A DNA stretch of 64,000 nt from Miscanthus floridulus (GCF_019320115.1 NC_089581.1:68428485-68492484), one strand, 5' to 3'; positions 47,298-60,303 are shown, counted from the stretch's first letter. Numbers and translations are program-made. Notes: generated from the sequence alone by a model not told the origin.

Positions 47298-50200
47298 TCA
47301 TGCAGGCACAACAGTGAATTTCTTCTTGACGTATGACCCTTGGTTATGATCTTGTTGTAACCATAGAGTATCTTCATCATTTAACATGATGCTTGGATCT
47401 TTCTTCACTATGAAGGGTAGAATTCGAACATTTCTTTCATAATCTTCTGACATGTCTGACTTGTCTTCAATTCTCACTATATTTATTTTCCCAGAAAGAA
47501 CTATGTGGCGCTTTGGCTCATTGATCATTGAGTTGATGTCTTCGTTTTTTCCTCTCTTTGATTTTGTAGACATGTCTTTCACATAGAACATCTGACTCAC
47601 ATCGACAGCAAGGACGAATGGTTCGTCTTTGTACCTAATATTGTTGAGGTCCACTGTTGTCATTCCATACTCTTTGTCGACTGTTGCTCCTCCTCCGGTC
47701 AGCTTCACCCATTGGCACCGGAACAAAGGGACTTTAAAATTAGGTGTGTAGTCTAGTTCCCATATATCTTCTATGCGGCCGTAATATATTTGTATATTCC
47801 CATTTGGATCTATGCCATCTATGCGAACACCACTATTTTGATTGGTGCTCCTTTTATCTTAGGCAACTATGTAAAATGTATTCCTATTTATCTCGTACCC
47901 TTGGTACATGAGGATATGCCATGATGGTTGCCTAGCTAACAAATACAGTTGCCCATCAATATTGTCATCGCCTTGACATTCTTTTCGCAACCAACCACTG
48001 AAACTTTTCATGTGCTGACGCCTAATCCAAGCTTCAGTCTTCCCTAGAAACTTGGATCGTAAGAACTCCTTATGTATCTCGATGTACAGATGCACCAATG
48101 ATGAGTTCTAAAGAACTGTGTAGTGTGCTTTATTGAAATAATCGTCTTCCATGCCAATATATGTTTTCTTCCCTAAAGTTCCTTTACCACTGAGTCTCCC
48201 CTTGTGTCGCGATTCAGGAACGCCAATCAGGGCAAGGTCAGGAATAAAGTCAACACAAAACTCAATGACCTCCTCTATTCCATAGCCTTGGGCGATGCTT
48301 CCTTCAGGCTTAGAATGAACTTTCACATATTTCTTCAAGACTCCCATAAACCTCTCGAAGGGGAACATGTTATGTAAGAACACAGGTCCAAGAATACTAA
48401 TCTCCTTCACCAAATGAACTAGGAGGTGTGTCAAGATATTAAAGAGGGATGGAGGGAACACCAACTCAAAGCTGACAAGACATTGAACCACATCATTCTA
48501 TAGAGTAGCTATTTCCACTGGATTGATTGCCTTCTAAGAAATTGCATTGAGAAATGCACATAGCTTCACGGTGGCTAGATGTACATATGGAGGTAGAATT
48601 CCTCTTAAAGCAACTAGAAGCAATTGCGTCATAAGCACATGGTAGTCGTGGGACTTTAAGTTTAGGAATTTCTTCTCTAGCACATTTATTATACCCTTTA
48701 TATTGGAGGAGAATCCTGATGGGACCTTGATGCTGCTTAGACATTTGAACATGCTGTCCCTCTCTTCTTTGCTAAGCGTGTAGCTAGCAGGACTTAAGTA
48801 ATGATGTCCATCATCTGTCTTCTCTGGATGAAGGTTGTCTCATTATTTCATGCCCTGTAAGTCCTGGCATGCTTCAAGTGAATCCTTTGGCTTCCCATAC
48901 ACACCCATGAATCCTAACAGGTTCACACAAAGATTCTTTGTCAGGTGCATCACGTCGATTGCGTTGTGGACCTCTAGGACTTGCCAATAGGGTAGCTCCT
49001 AAAAGATGGACTTCTTTTTCCACATGGGTGCGTGTCCCTTAGCATCTTTGGGAATAGATTTGCTGCCTTGTCCCTTTCCAAATACTACTTTTACATCCTT
49101 GACCATTGTGAGTACATTTTCCCCGGTTCGGTTATGAGGCTTCTTCCGGTGGTCTGGCTTACCTTTAAAATGCTTACCTTTCTTTCTTACTTGGTGATTC
49201 AAAGGAAGGAATTGACGATGGCCAAGGTACACGACCTTTTGACATCTTTTCAAATATATACCGTCAAAGTCATTAAAACAATGTGTGCATGCATTATATC
49301 CTTTATTTGTCTGACCTGAAAGATTACTTAAAGCAGGCCAATCATTGATTGTTACGAACAACATTGCTCGTAGGTCAAAGTGTTCTTGTTTGTACTCATC
49401 CTAGACACGTACACCTGGTTTGTTCCATAAAACTTGAAGTTCTTCAACTAATGGCTTCAGATAGACATCAATGTCGTTGCCAGGTTACCTTGGACCTTGG
49501 ATGAGGATCGGCATCATAATGAACTTCCGCTTCATGCATAACCATGGAGGAAGGTTGTAGATACATAGAGTAACTAGCCAAGTGCTTTGCTCCCCAAAAG
49601 GATTCATACCATCTGTACTTAAGGCGAACCTTAAGTTTCTAGCCTCATTTGCAAACTCTAGAAATTCCCTGTCTATCGCTCTCCACTGGAACCCATTAGC
49701 TAGGTGTCTCAGCATATTGTCTACCTTATGGTCTTCTTTATGCCACCGCAACAACTTTGCATGGTCTTTATTTCTGAACAAACATTTTAAGCGTGGTATT
49801 ATAGGAGCATACCACATAACCTTGGCAGGGATTTTCTTTCTAGGATGTCGTTCACCCTCGACATCACTAGGATCATCGCGCCTGATCTTATACCGTGCTG
49901 CTTTACATACTGGGCATTCATCCCAATTCTTGTATTCATTGCCATGGTAGAGGATGCAGTCATTAGGACATGCATGTATCTTTTGGATTTTTAATCCTAA
50001 AGGGCAGACAACCTTTTTTGCTTCGTATGTAGTGGTGGACAATTCATTTGGCTTTGAAAGCATCTTCTTTATGAGGTTCAATAAATTCCCAAATGCCTTG
50101 TCAGATATACCATTCTTTGCCTTCCACTGTAGCAATTCTAGTGTTGTACCTAACTTTTTTTGCCCCTCTTCGGCCGTCGGGTATAGCAACTTCCTATGAT

Positions 50201-50636
50201 CCTCAAGCATGCGCTCGAACTTAACTTTCTCTTTTTCACTTTCGCATTCTTGTTGTGCATCACGAATGGCATCGCCAAGAGCATCACCGAGATCATCTTC
50301 TGTCGCTACCTCTTCTTCATCTCCCCCCATTGTAGTATCATCAAAGGCATCATACTGAGTAATAATGTCATCAATGTCTAAATCTTCTCCTTCACCTTCT
50401 TCCATCATGACCCCGCTTTCTTCATGCTTAGTCCAGCATATATAGTTTGACATGAAACCTGACTTAAGCAAATGTGAATGAAGACTCATTGAGCTTGAAT
50501 ATTCCTTTAAATTTTTACATATGGCACATGGATAGCACATGAAACCATCCCGCTTATTTGCCTCGGCCACACCTAAGAAATAGTGCACGCCCTCAATAAA
50601 GTCTTAGGAGCAGCGATCGACATTGTACAATGACAT
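47298..50636 (-). pseudogene. CACTA-2 TNP2-type transposase
   Basis: A single frame on the minus strand from ATG 50636 (MSLYNVDRCS) to the TAG at 47298 carries the whole TNP2-type transposase of En/Spm-like elements. It has a transposase-associated N-terminal domain (GVHYFLGVAEANK, CYPCAICKN), an acidic linker, the Transposase_21 core (CPLGLKIQKIHACPNDCILY, WDECPVCKAARYK, ALSTDGMNPFGEQ, LSGQTNKGYNACTHCF, VHNAIDVMHLTKNL), a DUF4218-like part (FPFERFMGVLKKYV) and a DUF4216-like part (NQNSGVRIDG, PLFRCQW). No frameshift is visible over 3.3 kb, yet about ten stops interrupt it. All but the first are at positions where Gln, Trp or Arg is expected and one C-to-T (or G-to-A) change explains the stop. 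The enzyme would cut and rejoin the CACTA ends; here it is inactive unless stops are read through. Confidence 0.92.
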
Positions 50637-51508
50637 GACATAATCTGCATTACACGACAAATTATGAAAACCTTGAACATAATTAATTATTTTATTACAC
50701 AACATAGATGACACACACAGTTGATTAATTAACTAAGCCTGGCTACAACGTAAGCAATCCCAACTATCACTAAACAAACTAAAACTATAATACACTTCAG
50801 TAACATAATTATTTCGTGACCGTACGCAACTAAAACAGACAAATCATTCTTCTGTTGAATATCAATAAGCTTCTCCTGCTGGCTCACTACCTCATCATCA
50901 GCAGTCGCTACCTCAAGCGCACCCGAATTATGCACGTATGTAGCATAATCTTCCTCCTAGTACCAACCATCGCATCCATTGCCCTCCCACTATGTAGCAT
51001 AATCTTCCTCCTAGTACCAACTATCGCATCCATTGCCCTCCCACTGAAATTAAAGCTAAAAAATATTTAGTCAAAAATATTCAAGAAAAGCAGGTCAATT
51101 AGCCATAATAATCAAATGCGTAAGAAACTCACATCGTGATCTGGGCACTTGTAGAAAACATGACCCTTGTTGGATCCCTGTCTCTTGACTCGGTACTCCA
51201 TCACAATCTTCTACTTACACTTGCCGCAGATAATGAGATGGAGTTCTGGCCTCAGTCGTTTCGCAGCCGAACAAGAGGCCGAGGATCCGGTACCAGTTGT
51301 CATCTACTTTCTATACTTATTTTTGCAAAGTAGTGTAAATTTCACATTTTCTAAAATAATATATTTAAACAAAACTAAAATTATTTATTTATCTAACTAA
51401 ACCATGAAATATGTACTATGTATAATAGTAAAATACTAAACTATCAAGTGATTTTACTATTGTAAATCATCATGTGATTTTGAGCTAAAAATGACATAGA
51501 AATCACAT

Positions 51509-52312
51509 AGCTCAAAAACATGTTTCAATAAATAACCATCTATACTAGTTGACCTTGCTTACGTGATCATCTTAGCGAGCATTTCTCCACCGGACGGCAC
51601 CGTACTTGGCCAAGGAAGAGCTCCGATTCTTCGAGGAAGAGAACACGGTCTTCCACGACCATTGCCGCTCTCCCTCGTAGAATCAAAGCTCCTCCTTGAC
51701 ATCCGTTACCGCTCAGCAGAGAACATGCTCGCCGAGATGAACACGGTCTATAAGTTCAACTAGTACGGATTTTCTATAATTTTCTAACTATTTTCTAAGT
51801 TTTTCATTTCATGGAAAATTTAATTCTAAAAAATAAAAGACATGATTTCTAAGTATTACATTTCATGGAAAAAATAATTCTAAATGACCTGCTCGATATC
51901 GGCGAGCTCGCGGGCGTTTAGGTTGCCGAGGATAGTAACATTTGTAGATGACATTTATAGGTCTGAAGTTATCAAATATCCATCAAATTATAGCTCAAAA
52001 ACATGTTTCAATAAATAACCATCCGTACTAGTTGACCTTACTTACGTGATCATCTCGGCGAGCATTTCTCCACCGAACGGCACCGTACTTGGCCAAGGAA
52101 GAGCTCCGATTCTACGAGGAAGGGAACACGATCTTCCACGACCGTTGCCGCTCTCCCTCATAAAATCAAAGCTCCTCCTTGACGTCTGTTACCGCTTGGC
52201 AGAGAACATGCTAGCCGAGCTGAACACGGTCCGCAAGTTCAACTAGTATGGATTTTCTATAATTTTCTAACTATTTTCTAAGTTTTTCATTTCATGGAAA
52301 AATTAATTCTAA
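51509..52312. repeat. Direct duplication of about 320 bp, 483 bp apart, in the CACTA-2 leader
   Basis: The block starting CTCAAAAACATGTTTCAATA at 51511 recurs at 51994 and includes the open stretch GTVLGQGRAPILRGREH, which differs at several residues between copies. It lies between the right motif array and TNP2, in the presumed leader or first intron. Whether the open stretch was ever coding is unclear. Confidence 0.75.
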
Positions 52313-52689
52313 GATCACGTAAGCCGCCGGGGACGAGGATGGCGCGTGCTCCAGCGAGGACGAGCGAGGCGTGATTTTGATGAACTAATTTAACTTTTGT
52401 TTATCCAAACATATATGCAAATCATCATATGATTTTGAGCTAAAAATGACATATAAAATCATAATAAAGTCCAACATATAAAGTTACACATGCATCTACA
52501 TCGCAAAATGAGATAAGCTACTGATAAAACATAAGAGGATTAAGTTTGTTACCTCCAAAATCGAAGAGCAACACCAATGGAGGGGGAGAGAGCAAGAACA
52601 ACAGCAAGCTGAAGAACAGAGGTAGTGAGTTTGAATGGAATGGCTCGGACTCGGGGAGGAAGAAATGAGCTGGTCTATAAGCCGAGATA

Positions 52690-52940
52690 ATTAGTTCTGG
52701 TTAGGGGGCTAAACCGGGACTAAAGATTAATCTTTATTCCCGAGGCATCACCCAAATCGGGACTAAAAGCTTTAGTCCCGGCTAGTATTACCAACCGGGA
52801 CTAAAGGTAAACCTTTAGTCCCGGTTGGTAATACCAGCCGAGACTAAAGATCCCTGCCCCGCGGACGACCGTTGGGCAGGAACCTTTAGTCCCGGTTGAT
52901 ATTACCAACTGGGACTAAAGGATCCTTTAGTCCCGGGGGC
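52690..52940. repeat. CACTA-2 right (5') terminal motif array
   Basis: Eight or more TTTAGTCCCGG / CCGGGACTAAA words. Read on the minus strand it is followed by GGCTTATAGACCAGC (possible TATA) and a CT-rich leader with a splice donor (GGAG|GTAACA near 52552), so it probably doubles as the TNP2 promoter. Confidence 0.85.
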
Positions 52941-53120
52941 AAAAAATGCCAAGGCTAATGCTAAATTGGGACATCGTTCTAAAGTCTGTTCTCTAGTAGT
53001 GAGTTATAGATATGCAAAGATCTATATATTTGCAACCATATCTCTTTTGAACGGGAGACGCCTAGCTAGGTTACGTGATATACGAATATCATATAGAAAG
53101 AGGGGTGCATGATGCCTCAC

Positions 53121-53182
53121 CTTGCTGTCATGCAAAGTGATGAGTCGAGGATGGTGGGGAATGATCTTTGCAATAGCCTCTC
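53121..53182 (-). pseudogene. Upstream exon of the CACTA-1 TNPA-like gene
   Basis: Bounded by TTGTAG| and |GTGAGG on the minus strand, this 62-base exon reads EAIAKIIPHHPRLITLHDSK. It fits a conserved exon of TNPA-like CACTA proteins. It is separated from its downstream exon (38965-38745) by CACTA-2, and the solo LTR lies just upstream. Confidence 0.5.
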
Positions 53183-53206
53183 CTACAACAAAAGAATATA
53201 ATAGTG

Positions 53207-55654
53207 TGTAGGGTCAAGATGGCGGACTAGAGGGGGGTGAATAGTCCTTTCTAAAATTAATCATGTAGGCTAACCGAAACAAGTGTGGAATTAAAACTAT
53301 CGGTCTAGCCAAGACTACACCCCGCTATCTATGTTCTCTAACACCTTCCAAAGATACTAATTAAGCAACAAAGGTGCTGGGCTAGCTAGAGCTCACCTAA
53401 CCAATTCTAGGAGCAAGGTCACACAAACCTATGCCACTAGTACTTCAAGCAATGAGGGAGCTTCTACATATGCTAGTAAGCAAAAGCATAAAGCCAACTA
53501 AGCTCACTAGCAATACTCAATAACAAGGCAACCAATGCCAAATTAGAGAGCGCAAATACTTAGCTACACAAACTAAGCAAAGTGACTAACAAGGTTACAC
53601 AAATCAAATTAGCCACGCAAGGGAGCTACTTCTATGCTACACAAGCAAGAAGGTAACTAGTATGCTACACAAGCTAACTAATTACAAGAGCAACTACACA
53701 AGCACAATGTATATGAAAGTAATCACAAGCTTGTGTAGCGAGGATGCAAACCAACAGGAAGAACAAGGTTGGCACGATGATTTTTCTCCTGAGGTTCACG
53801 TGTTTGCCAACACACTAGTCCCCGTTGTATCAACCGCTCACTTGGTGGGTTCAGCGGCTAATTGGCATCACCCGCCAAGCCCACACATCGGGCACCACAA
53901 GAACCTACTCTGAAAGTGAGGGTAGCTCAATGACATGCTCAACTAGAGTTGCTCTTCACGGCTCCCACAGGGTGAGCACAATGCCCCTCACAAAGCTCTT
54001 CTCTAGAGCACCGCACAAACTTCTTGTGAGCTTTGACGGAGACCACCACCAAGCTGTCTAGGAGGTGGCAACCTCTAAGAGTAACAAGCACCACTGGCTT
54101 GTAACTCAATCACCTAGTGCCACTCGATGCAACCTCACGATGCAATCACACTAGAATCGCTCTCTCACACAATCGAATGATCACTATCAAGTATATGTGA
54201 GATGGAGGGCTACAAAGCACTCACAAGCATGGACACAAAGTCCCTCGAGGTGCTCTACCCTAGCCAAGGCTGAGGCCACCTTCTATTTATAGCCCTACGG
54301 GCTAAACTAGCCGTTACCCCTTCACTGGGCAAAACTCGGGACGACCGGACGCTCTGGTCATATCGACCGGATGCAGGACCTCAACGTCTGGTCAACAGAT
54401 GCTCACCACGTGTCGCCTCCATTCAACCTCAGTCACTTGATCTCAACGGTCAAGTGATGACCGGACACAGCAACCCCAGCGTCCGGTCGTTTCCAGTAAG
54501 GTACCAGTCGCGACCGGACATGTCCGGTCGGTCATGATCGGACGCAGTGTCAGCGTTTGGTCCTTCTCCAACTTTTCTGTGTCGCCTACGTCACCGTACA
54601 TTAGCCTGATCAGACACACCCTACTAATGTCCGATCACTTCTAGCGCCAGCGTCTAGTCAAAGACCGACGCCTACACGCTCTCTGCTGCCACTGACCGGA
54701 CGTAGGACCCCAGCATCCGATCACCACATGACCAGCGTTCGGTGCACTCTCTAAGACCCTATCTTTTCTATATAGGGCGCCGGTGGCACCGTCGGACTGT
54801 CCGCACTCTATGGGCGGACACTCCGCCGGTGGAGTTTCAAACCCTTCTCGCCTCCATTTCATTGCCGAGTTGATCCACATCAACTCCAACTTCATCTCCT
54901 TTATAAATGTGCCAACACCACCAAATGTACACCATCATGTGTATGTGTGTTAGCATTTTCACAATCATTTTCCAAAGGATTAGCCACTCAACTTGCCACG
55001 CCACTCAATCCTAGCGATGATGCAAAGTTAGATCACTCGAGTGGCACTAGATGACCGATATGCAAACAAGTTTGCCCCTCTTGATAGTATGACCATCTAT
55101 CCTAAACCCAGTCATCAACTTCTCTACATACCTATGACCGATAAAATGAAATGCCCTAGGTTATACCTTTGCCTTGCGCATTCCATTTCATCTCCTCCAA
55201 TGTTGATGCAACACATGCACCAACATGATCAATAATGATATGATCCACTTCATATCATCACATGATCATATTGGTTCATCGATCTTGACTTTACTTACTT
55301 TTCACCATTGCCTTCATCCATTGGTGCCAAGTCTTGCTCAAGCTTTACCGCCACGCGGTCCATCGCTCCAAAGCCTCCGACTTGCCCTTCATGCTTGCAA
55401 CTGATCCATCAAGCCAAGTCTTGTCTTGATCTTCTCCACCTTGATCACATGACTCAATGTCATGTCTCATGTGCAATGAGCTCCTTCATCATCACATGTG
55501 TGAGCTTTGCAACATCTCCAAGCCATTTTCACCTTCATGACATATGTTGCTCACACACATGTACCTATGGACTAATCACATGTGTATCTCATATAAACAT
55601 AATTAGTGCATCTAGGTTGTCACTCAATTACCAAAACCATACAAGGACCTTTCA
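53207..55654 (+). mobile_element. Solo LTR (2.4 kb) inside CACTA-1
   Basis: Starts TGTAGGGTCAAGATGGCGG and ends AAGGACCTTTCA, with the exact five-base duplication TAGTG at 53202-53206 and 55655-55659. It is the same family as the older split copy at 15301-29189. The middle (54340-54800) is rich in CCGGACGC / GCGTCCGGTC words. No coding domain was seen. The TG...CA ends and 5-bp duplication identify it as an LTR. Confidence 0.85.
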
Positions 55655-57000
55655 TAGTGTCAATTGTAAATTTCAACAGCACCTCCCCTGCATGGTGAGG
55701 TAACCAAAACCTGCAACAAACCAACAGCATGATGGTCGACAACCACATACACACCAAACCAATGGCATGATGGCTAACAACCACATACATAGGTTATACC
55801 TTGCAAAACCATGGTAGGTCCAAGGTGTGGGGTGGTGGGAGGGCAAGGCACGGAGTGTCGGACGGTGGTGGTAGGGTGGGGCAAAGAGCGGCAGCCGCAT
55901 AACCTATTATAACATAAAACAAACCATGTTATAACCAAATTATAACATGATTGGTTTAGCACAAGTAGCAAAACTTTTCTTTGGCAACTTACGTTTTAGA
56001 CAAAATGGCGGACATGATTGGTTTAGCACAAGTAGCAAAACTTTTCTTTGGCACCATCTACCAGAAAGATACACCTAACAATAGACTTGTATTACATTCA
56101 ACTCCAACTGATAACTGCATGCATATTAAACACATAATTGCTACACTACTTTGACTGGTAATGCAAGTATTATTACCAAACCAGGGGTTAATTTATATAT
56201 GGCCTAGCTAAAATAATCAGTTGATCATGTTCTCTGATGAATAAGTAAACGTGGCTCGATTGGTTTGTCCGGTTGATCAATAGTCTAAACCTAATAAAGT
56301 ATTGTACATCAGAATGAGGTATGATGGTCTTGTTAACAAGTCACAAATGTGAGTAATCATTTGACCAATTACTTATTGCTAGCTAATACTAACAAGAATC
56401 AAGATGAATTATCAAGCTCTAAATTCTAAATTGTATGTGCAGCTGTAAGAGAAGACGATGGCTAGCTAGCTCCTAAACACTAGACATGATTTGCATTCCT
56501 GATCACTACATTATTTGCTGGGTTTTTCTTTTGGCCCCTGAACACTAGATTCCTAGGCCATAGCTACTACCAGTGCTATCGATTCACAGATGAGGAAGAG
56601 GACGAATGTCGACAAACCTTGCAGGTAGGGTCTTGCACCAGAGGGGAGTGCGCCGGACGCTGGGGCGCTGGCTGCCAGATGGAGGGTGCCGGCCAGCGAG
56701 GTGCTGGGGGCCAGCGAGGGGCCTAATGTAGGGAGAGCCGGGGGGTGATGGCGGGGTCTTGGGGTGGCGGTAGGTCAAGGGACACCGGTGGGACAAGTGA
56801 GATCGATGGCGATCAGGGGCACGGGGCGTGGCGTTGGCTGGCGGTGGTGTGGCATGGCACAGGCACGGCACGCCGGTGACAGGGTGTAGGCATGGGACGG
56901 TGGCCGCATGGCGTGTGTGTGCAGGCATGACTATGTGTGTGAGTGTGTACGGCCGTGGGTGGTTATGAGGGAGGTTTCCCGAGTGCCCATGATCTAGCAC
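55655..57000. other. CACTA-1 internal sequence with short duplications
   Basis: Contains a direct duplication of ACATGATTGGTTTAGCACAA and following bases (55948 and 56012, 64 apart) and a GC-rich block (56600-57000) with Pro/His-rich minus-strand frames that look like an untranslated leader. No domain was recognised. Confidence 0.5.
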
Positions 57001-57269
57001 TCAGCAAAGCCTAGGTTTGTCGAGTGCTAGATCGCGGGCACTCGACAAACCTATTTTTTTATTTTCAAACCCTAAACTATTGCGCATGTGTGGGTCCCGG
57101 TGAAGTGGTTTATCGAGTGTCAGATCAGGGGCACTCAACAAACTTTTTTTTCATTTTCCTTCTCCTATTCCATAACGTGTTTTCCTCAATTTGTTCCGAT
57201 ATACTTTGCAAATACCTTCTCCAATTCACTCAACAATATATATTTGATTTTTCTAGGAATATTATTCCA

Positions 57270-59330
57270 TTATTTTACGCAGTTATAGCTCAAATTCAAT
57301 TTATATCAATTAAAATTCTATAATTACAATTAATAAATTAAAATTATCAAACGGATCCAAAAAATTACCAAAATTTCACATGAAACAATCTTTGTTCTAT
57401 ATTGCCTATACAAAAAGTGTTGAAGTCAAACCCCAATTCGACTGTTACTTTGACTCCAAATCTTACCGAATCATTCTCAATGCTATAATTCTCCTTCTCA
57501 GATACTTCGGTTTGTAAACATCGTACATGACAGATTGTGTGAAACCTTCTCTTTTTTACCACAACCTCCATGTATGATTTCATGAGATCTTAACAAATCT
57601 CATGATTTTCAGACTTCGTTTGCTTTTTTTTAGAATTTAAAAATCATTTGCCCACACGTTCGTGGTCGTGTTTCCTGAACAAAATGTTCAAAATTTCTTT
57701 TCATTTTCCAGGTAAGGCCTCACAATGGACTCAATAACATGAATATCATTTTTCTACTCATTTTATTCTATTATTTGAATCACTTGCAGTTCAAATTTGA
57801 CTTATGCCAAAAAATTCCTTGAAATACAATAAATTAATTAAATATAGCAAACAGATTCAGAAATATACCAAATCCTAACATGGAGTACCACATGTTGTAT
57901 GTGGAGAGTAGAAAAAGTTTCAAGGTCAGAAGTGAAACAAAACTTATTATTTTATGCAGTTATAGCTCAAATTCAATTTATATCAATTACAATTCTATAA
58001 TTGCATTTAATAAATTAAAATTATCAAACGGATCCACAAAATTATCAAAATTACAAATGAATTAATCAATGTTCTCCATTGCCTATACAAAAAGTTTGGA
58101 AGTCAAACCTCAATTCGACCATCACTTTGACTCCAAATCTTACCAAATCCTTCTCAACGCTACGATTCTCCTTTTGAGATACTTCGGTTTGTAAACATCG
58201 TACATGATAGATTATGTGAAACCTTCTCAATTTTTTACCATAGCCTCCACATATGATATCATGAGATCTTGACAAATCTTATGATTTTTAGACTTTGTTT
58301 GCTTTTTTTAGAATTTAAAAATCATTCGGTCACATGTTCGTGGTCGTGTTTCCTGAACAAGATGTTCGAAATTTCTTTTTATTTATCGGATAAGGCCTCA
58401 TACTAGACTCAATAACATGAATATCATTTTCTACTCATTTTATTCTCTTATTTGAATCACTGCAGTTCAAATTTGACTTATACCAAAAAAATCCTTAAAA
58501 TACAATAAATTAATTAAATCTAGCAAACAGATCCAGAAATATACCAAATCTTAACATGGAGTACCACATGTTGTATGTGGAGAGTAGAAAAAGTTTTAAG
58601 GTCAGAAGAGAAAAAAACTTATTATTTTATGCAGTTATAGCTCAAATTTAATTTATATCAATTAAAATTCTAAAATTACATTTAATAAATTAAAATTATC
58701 AAATGAATCCAAAAAATTACCAAAATTACACATGAATCAATCAATGTTCTTCATTGCCTATATAAAAAAGTTTTGAAGTCAAACCCCAATTCGACTGTCA
58801 CTTTGACTCCAAATCTTACCGAATCATTCTCAACGCTACGATTCTTTTTTTTTGCGCCTTCAACGCTACGATTCTTCTTCTGAGATACTTCGGTTTGTAA
58901 ACATCGTACATGATAGATTGTGCAAAATCTTCTCAATTTTTACCACAGCCTCCACTTATGATATCTTATGATCTTGACAAATCTCATGATTTTTAGACTT
59001 CGTTTGTTTTTTTTTAGAATTTAAAAACAATTCGGCCACACGTTCGTGGTCGTGTTTCCTGAATAAGATGTTCAAAATTTCTTTTCATTTCCTGAGAAGG
59101 CCTCGTACTAGACTCAATAACATGAATATTATTTTTCTACTCATTTTATTCTATTATTTGAATCACTTGCAATTCAAATTTGACTTATACCAAAGAATTT
59201 CTTGAAATGCAATAAATTAATTAAATATAGCAAACAGATCCAGAAATATACCAAATTATAACATGGAGTACCACATATTGTATGTGGAGAGTAGAAAAAG
59301 TTTCAAGGTTAGAAGAGAAAAAAAAACCTA
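57270..59330. repeat. Three tandem copies of a 676-bp unit in CACTA-1
   Basis: AATTCTATAATTAC-type words start at 57314, 57991 and 58666 (spacings 677 and 675). Each unit carries GTTTGTAAACATCGTACATG, CACGTTCGTGGTCGTGTTTCC and CATGGAGTACCACAT in the same order. AT-rich, non-coding. Confidence 0.9.
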
Positions 59331-59700
59331 TTTATTTGCCGAGTGCCAAAAAAACACTCGACAAACTTATTTCTTTGCCGAGTGCAAAAAAAAACACTCG
59401 GCAAACTTATTTCTTTGTCGAGTGCCACTAACGGACACTCAGCAAACTCCTAACGGCCGGCACACTAACTAACAGATGTCCATGTGGTGGTTTGCTGCTG
59501 AGTGTCTCTGTTTTACCAAGTGTTTTTCCTAGTTTGCAGTGTTTTTTCAGCACTCGGCAAAGAGTTTGTTTGCTTAGTGCCATTATTTTATCGAGTGTGT
59601 TTTTTTACAGCACTCAGCAAAGAGCTTGTTTGCCAAGTGCCCGATAGAATGCACTTGGCAAACATTTTTGCACCCGGCAAATCTGCTGTTTCCGGTAATG
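59330..59700. repeat. CACTA-1 right subterminal repeat array
   Basis: Repeated TTTGCCGAGTG / CACTCGGCAAA words and degenerate forms (GTCGAGTGCC, TTACCAAGTG) lead to the terminus GCTGTTTCCGGTAATG at 59685-59700. Confidence 0.85.
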
Positions 59701-60303
59701 AGATCCGAGACGAAGATAATGCAGATTGTGAAAGCGTGTCAACTTATATTAGAAAATGCGCCATGAGAAAAAGCAAGGCCCTCCAAACAAATTGGAAATT
59801 TCACATCACACTAGCCAACCATATTCTGGATCTTGAAATCCTGTTTGTCAGAATGAATAACCAATTGTGTCAAGTTGAGAAATCAGGAAGTCTATACTCT
59901 GAAATGAATCCGAGTGGCAGAGGCATTACCTTGAACTTGGATGGGTATCCAAGCTTCTGGATAATTCACGCATACTGCGCTAGGAAATAACAAAAGATAA
60001 GAATTGTTCTATATCAAAATTCTTCAAAAGGCTGAAAATAGGATCAATCAACCTAGTTTCTACCTACGCAATAGATAGGCCCGGCATTGCTAAGCATTTG
60101 GAACAATGAAACTGTATCGGAAGTGGATTTTACCTTCCTTGCAGCAAGCTTTGAATGTTCTTCGCTCTTTGCTCCATTGCAAACCATCTTCCCAGAAGCG
60201 AAGACCAGCGCTGTTGTTTTTGGTTCCCTTATCCTCGTGATGATTGCAGCTATTTACACCAAAATTTGGGAAGAAAAACATGGGAACTCGAAGCCTCCAA
60301 GAT

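Larger units (their letters stand above)
39036..53001 (-). mobile_element. CACTA-2, 14-kb two-gene CACTA element nested in CACTA-1
   Basis: Ends CACTACTACATGATGG at 39036 and, inverted, CACTACTAGAGAACAG at 53001. Three-base flanks are GGT and AGT (one mismatch). The terminal regions are filled with TTTAGTCCCGGTTGGT and its complement, the hallmark of a large grass CACTA family. The order from its 5' end (right) is motif array, leader, TNP2 gene, 518-bp tandem repeats, internal motif array, TNPA-Ulp1 gene, motif array. Confidence 0.9.
37592..59700 (-). mobile_element. CACTA-1, 22-kb nested CACTA element inserted in the TBP last exon
   Basis: The right end, read inward, is CATTACCGGAAACAGCAG (CACTA with one C-to-T change). 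The left end reads GAAAAAAAAAACCCGGAAACAGG, alignable with it but without the CACTA pentamer. AGA at 37589-37591 and 59701-59703 is the three-base target duplication. Both ends carry many copies of TTTGCCGAGTGT / CACTCGGCAAA. After removing CACTA-2 and the solo LTR, about 5.7 kb of own sequence remains. Remnants of a TNPA-like gene lie on the minus strand, but no TNP2 transposase is visible, so the element is non-autonomous. Confidence 0.85.

Noticed and set aside
56584..57000. Minus-strand Pro/His-rich 138-codon frame
   Set aside because: It has low-complexity composition typical of a leader, no homology signal, and overlaps the start of CACTA-1 motif words.
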